Assembly (NCBI RefSeq): GCF_016907715.1
Contig: NZ_JAFBCM010000001.1
Location: 1,488,001 to 1,552,000 of the forward strand
Length of the DNA: 64,000 nt
Origin: Tenggerimyces flavus
Lineage (GTDB): Bacteria > Actinomycetota > Actinomycetes > Propionibacteriales > Actinopolymorphaceae
Direction: 5' to 3'
Shown here: positions 58,161 to 64,000 of the stretch, piece by piece
Layout: every line of letters begins with the position of its first letter
How positions within the stretch are numbered: position 1 is the first letter of the stretch
Notes under the pieces: generated by a model
What the model saw: only the letters and a program-made list of their open reading frames with translations
The model's database searches: none
Told to the model about the DNA's origin: nothing
Translations under genes and position numbers: made by a program

Positions 58161-59108
58161 TCATCCCTTCACCGCTCCGATCAGGACGCCCTTGGTGAAG
58201 TGCCGTTGGATGAACGGGTAGATCAGCGCGATCGGAACGAGCGACAGCACGAGAATCGCCATCTGCAGCGACTGTTGCGGGGGCAGGCTCGAGACGTCGA
58301 GCTGCTCCGGCGTGAGGCTCGAGCTGTTCACCACGTACGAACGCAAGACCAACTGCAGTGGCCATTTCGCGTTGTCGTTCAGGTAGAGCAGCGCGTTGAA
58401 GAACGCGTTCCAGTAGCCCACCGCGTAGAAGAGGCCGACCACGGCGAGCACGGCCTTGGACAGCGGCAGCACGATCCGGACGAACGTCGCGAGCTCGCCG
58501 GCGCCGTCGATCCGCGCCGAGTCGATCAGCTCCTGCGGAAGCTCCATGAAGAACGCGCGCATCACGATCACGTTGAAGCCGCTGATCATCGTCGGCAGGA
58601 TCAACGCCCAGTACGAGTCGAGCAGGCCGAGCTGCTTGACCATCAGGTACGACGGGATGATCCCCGGCGAGAACAGCAGCGTGAACAGCACGGTCAGCAG
58701 CATCGGCTTGCTCAGGAACGAGCCGGGCCGCGACAGCGAGTACGCCAGCAGCGCCGTGAACGTCAACGACAGCGCGGTGCCCACGAGCGTGATGCACACC
58801 GACACGACGATCGACCGGGTCACGATGCCGCCGGCGAGGATCGCGCGATAGGCGTTCAGGTTGGGGTTGTCCGGCCACAGGACGAGCCCGCCCGCCGCGT
58901 TCACCTGCTCGGCGTCGGCGAGGCTGGTTGCCACGACGGCGAGGAACGGGCCGACCACCAGCAGACAGCAGATCGCCAGCGCCACGCCCTTCAGCGCGCG
59001 CATCGGCAGCTTCGGCGGCGGTTGACCGGTGTACGCGCCGGGCCGCCGGGGCGGGCTCGGACGCCGCGGGCCGGCCCACGGAGGAACGGCAGACGACGAC
59101 GCGCTCAT
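58161..59108 (-). CDS. Sugar ABC transporter permease, LplC/YtcP type
   Basis: A 315-residue protein. After a Pro-rich N-terminus come six helices (ALKGVALAICCLLVVGPFLA first) and the EAA loop LPQELIDSARIDGAGELATF, followed by VLPLSKAVLAVVGLFYAVGY; the end QRHFTKGVLIGAVKG is the hallmark LplC C-terminus. ATG overlaps the LplB stop by 4 bp (ATGA). Partner of LplB in one importer. Confidence 0.92.
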   Translation of the reverse strand: MSASSSAVPPWAGPRRPSPPRRPGAYTGQPPPKLPMRALKGVALAICCLLVVGPFLAVVATSLADAEQVNAAGGLVLWPDNPNLNAYRAILAGGIVTRSIVVSVCITLVGTALSLTFTALLAYSLSRPGSFLSKPMLLTVLFTLLFSPGIIPSYLMVKQLGLLDSYWALILPTMISGFNVIVMRAFFMELPQELIDSARIDGAGELATFVRIVLPLSKAVLAVVGLFYAVGYWNAFFNALLYLNDNAKWPLQLVLRSYVVNSSSLTPEQLDVSSLPPQQSLQMAILVLSLVPIALIYPFIQRHFTKGVLIGAVKG

Positions 59109-60085
59109 TTCTGGTAGATCCCCTTCTCGCCGAAGATGTGGGCGAGCTTGTTCGCCCCGAGGACGAGCGCGACGCCGATGAGACCCTTCACCAGACCCAC
59201 CGCAGCGGAGGCGCCCCAGTTCCCGGCGAGAATGCCGTTGTTGTAGACGTAGGTATCCAGGACCTCGCTGACCTGCGTCCCGACTGCCTGCTGCTGCAGC
59301 ACGATCTGCTCGAAGCCGACCGTGAGGATGTCGCCCAGCCGGAGGATCAGCAGCAGGATGATGACCGGGCGGATGCCGGGCAGTGTGACGTGCCAGAGCT
59401 GCCGCCATCGCGACGCGCCGTCGACGCCGGACGCCTCGTAGAGCTGGATGTCGATGTGGGACAGGGCGGCCAGGAACAGGATCGTTCCCCAACCGCAGTC
59501 CTTCCAGATCACCTGTGCGGTGATGAGCTCCTTGAACACGTCGGAGTTGCCGATGATGTGGACGGCGTCGTGTCCGTTCCGCAGCAGCCAGTTCGAGATC
59601 AGACCCGCGTTCCCAAGCATCTGTTGGAAGATCGCGACCACGATCACCCAGGACATGAAGTGCGGCAGGTAGAGGATGCTCTGCACGAGCCGCTTCAACC
59701 GGTCCGACAGCAGGCTGTTGAGCACCAGCGCGAGGCAGATCGGCAACGGGAACACGAAGACCACCTGCAAGGCGGTGATGATCAGCGTGTTGCCGAGCGC
59801 GTTGAGGAACGCCGGGTCGCCGTTGAAGATCACGGCGAAGTTGGCGAGGCCGTTCCAGGGAGACTCCTGAATCCCCAAGTACGGTTGGTAGTCCTTGAAC
59901 GCGATGACGTTGCCGAGCAACGGGATGTAGTGGAACGTGAGGATGACCAGCAGGCCCGGCAGGCCGAACAGCAGCAGCCAACGGTCTCGCTTGAGCCGCG
60001 CGACCCACGGGCGGCGGGCAGGTCGAGCCGGTGGGTGAGTGTCGTTCGGTGCTGGGGTCGTCGTGCGCTGGTCCGCTACCTGCAT
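59105..60085 (-). CDS. Sugar ABC transporter permease, LplB type
   Basis: A 326-residue protein. ATG 60085 is preferred (GGGGTG close ahead) over a GTG at 60130, which would overlap the aminotransferase gene. Helix 1 is WLLLFGLPGLLVILTFHYIP, then GNVIAFKDYQPYLGIQESPW, SILYLPHFMSWVIVVAIFQQ and the EAA-like loop YEASGVDGASRWRQLWHVTL; IFGEKGIYQK at the end is typical of LplB. It lies 16 bp after the aminotransferase gene in the same operon. Confidence 0.9.
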   Translation of the reverse strand: MQVADQRTTTPAPNDTHPPARPARRPWVARLKRDRWLLLFGLPGLLVILTFHYIPLLGNVIAFKDYQPYLGIQESPWNGLANFAVIFNGDPAFLNALGNTLIITALQVVFVFPLPICLALVLNSLLSDRLKRLVQSILYLPHFMSWVIVVAIFQQMLGNAGLISNWLLRNGHDAVHIIGNSDVFKELITAQVIWKDCGWGTILFLAALSHIDIQLYEASGVDGASRWRQLWHVTLPGIRPVIILLLILRLGDILTVGFEQIVLQQQAVGTQVSEVLDTYVYNNGILAGNWGASAAVGLVKGLIGVALVLGANKLAHIFGEKGIYQK

Positions 60086-60101
60086 GTCACCCCGTTCCGG
60101 T

Positions 60102-61292
60102 CTACCTGGCTGTTGTGGAGAGCTCGGCACAGGCCTTGCCCAGCCGCTCGAGTGCCTCGTCGATGTCCTGTGCGGAGTGGGAGAAGTTGACGTACGGGAC
60201 GGTGTACAACGACACGCCGTGCTTGAACGCCATCCGGACGAACGGCGTCAGCCACTGCCCGGCATCGGTGCCGTCCACGGTCGTGAACGTGGGGCACGGC
60301 CAGAATCCCTTGATCTGCAAGGGAATCCCCGACTCGGTGAAGATCGAGTTGAGACCGGACCACATCCGCTGACCGGTGTCCCACAGGTGCTGGACGACGT
60401 CGTGGTCGCGGTACGTCGTCATGCAGGCGATCGCCGCCGCGAGCGACAACGTCTCGCCGCCGAACGTCGAGGAGACGGTGACTCCGCCCGGCCCGCACGC
60501 CGCCATGACGTCGCGCCGGCCGACGTACGCGGAGATCGGCATCCCGTTCGCGATGCCCTTGCTGAACACGGCGAGGTCGGGCAGGACGCCGAAGTACTCC
60601 TGCGCTCCGCCGAGCGCGATCCGGAAGCCTGTCACGATCTCGTCATAGATCAGCAGCGCGCCGGCCGCGTCGGCGAGGGCTCGAAGCTGCGGATAGAAGT
60701 CGGCACCCAACGCCATCGTCGCGTAGTCCGCCGCGACCATGATCGCCGCGACCTGACCCTCGTGCTCGTCGAGGAGCGCATCGACGCCGGCGGCGTCGTT
60801 CCAGCTCGCGCGGTGATGCAGGCCGGCGATCGCGGCGGGCACGCCCGGCAGGTCTGTCGCCTGCCGGCCCGGAAGCACGGGACCACCGGGCGCCAGCGCG
60901 TTCAGCCAGCCGTTGTAGCCGATGTGGACGATGTGGTCGCGTCCGGTGTGCGCTCGCGCCATGCGGATCGTTGCGGCCAGCGCCTCGCCACCGGTCTTGA
61001 GAAAGCGTGCCTGCTCGGCGCCCGGTACGAGGTCACAGATCAGCTCGGCCGCCTCGAGCTCCAGCGGGTGCGGGTGGCCGAAGCTGATGCCGTTCTCGAG
61101 CTGGCGCCTGATCGCCTCGTCGACCGCGGGGTAGCGATAGCCCAACGTGACCGGGCCGAGCGAGTTCCGGAAGTCGATGAACTCGCGGCCCTGGTCGTCC
61201 CAGATCCGGCAGCCGTTGCCACGGACGATGACCTCGGGCTCCTCGGGTAGCAACACCGGCGCCTTGGAGATCGTGCTCGATCCCCACGGCAT
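60102..61292 (-). CDS. Class III aminotransferase (GSA aminomutase-like)
   Basis: About 396 residues of a PLP fold-type I enzyme: IWDDQGREFIDFRNSLGPVT, FLKTGGEALAATIRMARAHT, LLIYDEIVTGFRIALGGAQE with the PLP Asp, DLAVFSKGIANGMPISAYVG with the Schiff-base Lys, and VSSTFGGETLSLAAAIACMT. It resembles glutamate-1-semialdehyde aminomutase and sugar or keto-acid aminotransferases. The family N-terminus (SENSWPERFGRIMPWGSS) continues upstream of the ATG at 61292 in frame without an ATG, GTG or TTG, so the true start is uncertain. First gene of the minus-strand carbohydrate operon. Confidence 0.85.
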   Translation of the reverse strand: MPWGSSTISKAPVLLPEEPEVIVRGNGCRIWDDQGREFIDFRNSLGPVTLGYRYPAVDEAIRRQLENGISFGHPHPLELEAAELICDLVPGAEQARFLKTGGEALAATIRMARAHTGRDHIVHIGYNGWLNALAPGGPVLPGRQATDLPGVPAAIAGLHHRASWNDAAGVDALLDEHEGQVAAIMVAADYATMALGADFYPQLRALADAAGALLIYDEIVTGFRIALGGAQEYFGVLPDLAVFSKGIANGMPISAYVGRRDVMAACGPGGVTVSSTFGGETLSLAAAIACMTTYRDHDVVQHLWDTGQRMWSGLNSIFTESGIPLQIKGFWPCPTFTTVDGTDAGQWLTPFVRMAFKHGVSLYTVPYVNFSHSAQDIDEALERLGKACAELSTTAR

Positions 61293-61347
61293 GATCCGGC
61301 CGAAGCGTTCGGGCCAGCTGTTCTCGGACGTGGTGCCACCTCGCTCA

Positions 61348-61357
61348 TTAGGCCTAA
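61348..61357. promoter_or_regulatory. TTAGGCCTAA palindrome, likely ROK operator
   Basis: A perfect 10-bp AT-flanked palindrome (ATTAGGCCTAAAT) lies 56 bp ahead of the aminotransferase operon and 120 bp ahead of the ROK gene. Its place between a repressor and the operon it is likely to control supports an operator role; the binding protein is inferred. Confidence 0.5.
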
Positions 61358-61439
61358 ATCACAAACAAAGTGCGAGCGCCTGAGGGTAGGCGCGCGGAAC
61401 AAAGGGTGTCAACGGTTCAGGTATGGACCTGTCCGATGC

Positions 61440-61469
61440 TTGCCGCTGCGTTCTTGGGCCACCTATATT
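61440..61469 (+). promoter_or_regulatory. Promoter for a leaderless ROK mRNA
   Basis: TTGCCG (61440-61445) and TATATT (61464-61469) are 18 bp apart. The ATG at 61477 is 7 bp beyond the -10, exactly where transcription should start, and no ribosome site precedes it. Leaderless mRNAs are common in actinobacteria. Confidence 0.6.
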
Positions 61470-61476
61470 CGCCTAG

Positions 61477-62697
61477 ATGTCGAACGAAGTCGCCGATCCA
61501 GATTCCTGGCCACCCGCCGGGGTGCGCGGGATCAATCTGGACACGGTGATGGAGATCGTCCGGCGGCGACCGGAGGTCACCCGTTCGGAACTGATCCGCC
61601 TTTCCGGCCTCAGCAAGGCGACCGTCTCCGGGATCGTCGGCGAGCTGTTGGACCACGACTTCGTCGTCGAGTCAGGCAAGCTGTCCGCCGGCCGCGGTCG
61701 GCGGCACGTGCTGCTGAGCTTCAACCCCGGTGCGCGGCTGGTCCTCGGCGCGCAGGTGGAGGACGACAGCTGCACGGTCGTGCTGACCGACCTCGACTCG
61801 ACCGTGCGGCACCGTACGACCCGGCCGATCCACGGGCAGGACCCCGAGCTCATCCTCGACGCGGTCACCGACGCCGCGAACGAGCTGCGGGCGGAGGCCA
61901 CGACTCCGATCCTCGGCGCGGGCATCGGCGTACCCGGCGATGTCGACCGATCCGGTCGTACGGTCACCGTCGCGGTCTCGCACGGCTGGAAGGATCTCGC
62001 GATCGCGGAACGGCTCGAGGCGCGGCTGGGCCTCAGCGTCGTGGCCGCGAACCGCGCGAAGGTCGCCGCGCTCGGCCATCTCCGCCGCGACGACCGGCAA
62101 CGCGTCGACAACCTCGTCTACGTCTTCCTGGGCCGCGGCATCGTCGCCGGCATCGTCATCGACGGCCGGCTCTACTTCGGGCGGGACGGCGCCGCCGGCG
62201 ACATCGGCCACGTGACCGTACGCCGCGAAGGCGCCTTGTGTGCTTGCGGAAACGAGGGCTGCCTGCACACCGTCGCCGCCGAGGACGCGATCCTCCGGCT
62301 CGCCCGGGCAGCAGCCAGGCAGCCGGACGCGAGCGGCCTGCTCGTCGAGCTCACCAACGGCAGGCTGTCCGACCTGTCTCTGGCAACGGTCGCCGCCGCG
62401 GCTGCCCGCGACGACGCCGACGTCCGCGCGGTGCTTGCCGAGGTCGGCTCCGATATCGGCGTCGTCGTCGCCAACCTGGTGAACACCCTCAGCCCCGACG
62501 TCGTCGTGCTCGGCGGCCCGACCGCACGGTTGGGAGAACATCTGCTGGGTCCGATCCGGAGCGAGATCGCCCGACGGACGTTGCCGGAGATCTTCGCGAC
62601 GCTCGACATCTCCGAGTCGTTCGACGACGGCGAGACCGGCGCCGCCGGCGCGGCCGCCCTGTACGTCAGCCAGTTGCGATCGGTGCTGGATACCTGA
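61477..62697 (+). CDS. ROK family transcriptional repressor
   Basis: A 406-residue protein. Residues 15-75 form a MarR-like winged helix (GINLDTVMEIVRRRPEVTRS, LIRLSGLSKATVSGIVGELL). The ROK domain has ARLVLGAQVEDDSCTVVLTD, ILGAGIGVPGDVDRSG, the zinc site GHVTVRREGALCACGNEGCL and PDVVVLGGPTARLGEH. It lacks a clear sugar-kinase catalytic DHE set, as expected for a repressor. It probably controls the divergent transporter/aminotransferase operon and its own operon. Its stop overlaps the next start (TGATG). Confidence 0.9.
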   Translation: MSNEVADPDSWPPAGVRGINLDTVMEIVRRRPEVTRSELIRLSGLSKATVSGIVGELLDHDFVVESGKLSAGRGRRHVLLSFNPGARLVLGAQVEDDSCTVVLTDLDSTVRHRTTRPIHGQDPELILDAVTDAANELRAEATTPILGAGIGVPGDVDRSGRTVTVAVSHGWKDLAIAERLEARLGLSVVAANRAKVAALGHLRRDDRQRVDNLVYVFLGRGIVAGIVIDGRLYFGRDGAAGDIGHVTVRREGALCACGNEGCLHTVAAEDAILRLARAAARQPDASGLLVELTNGRLSDLSLATVAAAAARDDADVRAVLAEVGSDIGVVVANLVNTLSPDVVVLGGPTARLGEHLLGPIRSEIARRTLPEIFATLDISESFDDGETGAAGAAALYVSQLRSVLDT

Positions 62698-63974
62698 TGC
62701 GGAGCAGCGACATCACGATCCTCGAGTCCGAGGTCGACTTCGAAGCGGTCGAGCTGAGTACGCCGCTCATCCTCGGCAGCGGGGCGGTCAAGCGCTTCAC
62801 GGTGGCGCGCGTGCGCGTCGTCGCGGCGGACCGGCAGGGCCGGACCGCTACCGGAACGGGCACCAGTGTGCTGTCCGTTCCGTGGTCCTGGCCGCGGTCC
62901 ACGCTCAGCTTCGACGAACGCGACATCGTCCTACGCGACCTGTGCGTCCGCCTGGCTGGAACGCTGTCCTGGTTGGAGGCCGCCGACCCGATCCGGCTGT
63001 GTGGCGAACTGTCCGCGACGCTGCCGGAGCTCGCGCGACCCGTCGGCGCGGAGCCGGTCCCGCAGCTGGCGGCGCTGCTCTGCCTGGGCGCGGTCGACAA
63101 CGCCGTGCACGACGCCTGGTCGCGGGTGGCGGGCGGCTCGGCGTACCACCTCTACACGGCGGACTACCTGAACGACGATCTCGGCGCGGTCGACTCCTCG
63201 CTCGCGGGGCGGTACCCGGGCGAGTTCCTCACCGCGCCGCGCGAGCGCCTCCCCGTTCAGCACGTCGTCTCGCCCGGCGACCCGCTGACGCCGGCGGATC
63301 GCGCGGACGGCTACCGGCCGCTGGTCGACTGGTGTCGGACGGAACGCCTTCGGCACTTCAAGATCAAGGTCCTCGGCCGCGATCCGCACGAGGACGCCGA
63401 CCGGATCGGCGCCGTCTACGACACCGTCCGAGCCGGCGCACCTGACGCCACGCTCGCGGTCGATCCCAACGAGAGCTACTCCTCGCTCGAGGCGCTGGAC
63501 GAGCTGGCGGACGCGTTGCGGAAGCGGCACCCCGACGCGGCGTCGGCGATCGCGTACGTGGAGCAGCCGATCCCGCGCTCGATGGCGCTCGTGCCGCGGC
63601 CGTTCCCGTTCCCGGTCCTGATGGACGAGGGGTCGAGCGATCTCGGCTCGCTGCCGGAGCTGGCGCGGACGGGGTGGAGCGGGCTCGTCGTCAAGGCGGG
63701 CAAGGGGCAGACGTACGCGCTGGTGGCCAACGCGTACGCCAAGGTGCACGGCCTCTTCCTCACCGTGCAGGACCTCACCACGGTCGACCTCGCGCTCCGC
63801 CACTCGGCACGGCTTGCGAGCGTGTTGCACCCGAGCGCGCCGCATCTGGAGTACAACAGCCGGCAGTACGCGCCGCACGCGAACGCCCGCCTGAGCGTTA
63901 CTCATCCCGAGCTGACGGGCGTTCGGGACGGTGCGGTCCGCGTGGGCCCGCTGGACACGGACGGAATCTATTGA
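62697..63974 (+). CDS. Enolase-superfamily (mandelate racemase-like) enzyme
   Basis: A 425-residue enzyme of the MR/MLE group. The barrel carries RHFKIKVLGRDPHEDADRIG with a Lys pair, LAVDPNESYS with the first metal Asp, IAYVEQPIPRS with the second Glu, FPVLMDEGSSD with the third acidic ligand, and LVVKAGKGQTYAL with a late Lys. This fits sugar-acid dehydratases or racemases. Coupled to the ROK repressor (TGATG overlap) and the following hydrolase gene. Exact substrate unknown. Confidence 0.87.
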   Translation: MRSSDITILESEVDFEAVELSTPLILGSGAVKRFTVARVRVVAADRQGRTATGTGTSVLSVPWSWPRSTLSFDERDIVLRDLCVRLAGTLSWLEAADPIRLCGELSATLPELARPVGAEPVPQLAALLCLGAVDNAVHDAWSRVAGGSAYHLYTADYLNDDLGAVDSSLAGRYPGEFLTAPRERLPVQHVVSPGDPLTPADRADGYRPLVDWCRTERLRHFKIKVLGRDPHEDADRIGAVYDTVRAGAPDATLAVDPNESYSSLEALDELADALRKRHPDAASAIAYVEQPIPRSMALVPRPFPFPVLMDEGSSDLGSLPELARTGWSGLVVKAGKGQTYALVANAYAKVHGLFLTVQDLTTVDLALRHSARLASVLHPSAPHLEYNSRQYAPHANARLSVTHPELTGVRDGAVRVGPLDTDGIY

Positions 63975-64000
63975 TGCCGATCATCGACGCACATACCCAT
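63974..64000 (+). CDS. Start of a metal-dependent hydrolase gene (partial)
   Basis: The last 27 bases encode MPIIDAHTH from an ATG that overlaps the previous stop (TGATG). The D-A-H-T-H opening is the metal-binding motif of amidohydrolase-superfamily enzymes (lactonase, TatD or decarboxylase type). The rest lies outside the window. With the enolase-superfamily enzyme it would fit a lactone or dihydroxy-acid step. Confidence 0.6.

Overview
The window is a high-GC chromosomal segment of an actinobacterium. The evidence is GTG starts, many 1-11 bp start/stop overlaps, Tat and lipobox signal peptides, SARP-type regulators with NB-ARC/TPR tails, a DUF397/XRE pair, a DUF222-HNH (13E12-type) gene and class F sortase. 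Gene content (GH67, TAXI-TRAP, LplBC-type sugar ABC genes, many secreted hydrolases) suggests a soil saprophyte. A Propionibacteriales (Kribbella/Actinopolymorpha-like) host is only a guess from style.

Layout. 0-9 kb: the end of a MetY-type enzyme, a CoA-binding protein, a TetR/FAD-monooxygenase divergent pair with three evenly spaced operator copies, a Tat-exported GH67 alpha-glucuronidase, a RibD-like reductase, an APH-family kinase, and a membrane-protein/GntR operon facing a membrane-anchored protein across a 28-bp operator. 9-14 kb: a six-repeat PLL-like lectin coupled to a Tat-exported TIM-barrel protein, a DUF222-HNH gene, a large palindromic element and a 20-bp minisatellite. 14-22 kb: a DUF5937/ArsR-like regulator divergent from a SARP, then an operon of four secreted proteins (ricin lectin, small protein, CHAP protein, GH19-like protein), the last two sharing a nearly identical N-terminal domain. 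22-31.6 kb: TetR/cupin, then a flavin reductase/NtaA-DszA-type monooxygenase/oligopeptide-type ABC transporter/hydrolase cluster that probably imports and oxidises an organosulfur or related compound. 31.6-37.3 kb: a second FAD monooxygenase, a DUF4397-sortase F-ECF sigma-anti-sigma cluster and two small secreted proteins. 37.3-41.2 kb: a second DUF5937/SARP module, paralogous to the first. 41.3-44.8 kb: an IS5-family element inserted in a dispersed repeat, an NAD-binding epimerase, and idi, with a perfect 28-bp palindrome between the last two. 44.9-50 kb: tRNA-Arg, a TAXI-TRAP transporter and an FAD-linked oxidase. 50-55 kb: CGNR regulator/MFS pair, small zinc-ribbon-like genes, and an XRE/DUF397 locus. 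55-64 kb: a carbohydrate cluster (alpha/alpha-toroid enzyme, lipoprotein and two LplBC-like permeases, class III aminotransferase, ROK repressor, enolase-superfamily enzyme, start of a metal-dependent hydrolase).

The least expected signals are these. (1) Both DUF5937 genes carry the same promoter layout: hexamers resembling TGACAG at exact 11-bp period, 8 bp plus G before a TANNNT -10, as expected for SARP boxes. (2) A dispersed intergenic repeat of about 170 bp occurs three times, bounded by CTAG, with a 14-bp-arm hairpin; at two of its ends the CTAG supplies a neighbouring gene's stop codon and at a third it does so at the other end. One copy holds a complete 1,040-bp IS with an ATT duplication, and that IS has a hairpin running up to its transposase start codon. 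(3) Tandem secreted genes show domain swapping. (4) Several operators can be read directly from sequence. No phage, plasmid or CRISPR locus is seen.
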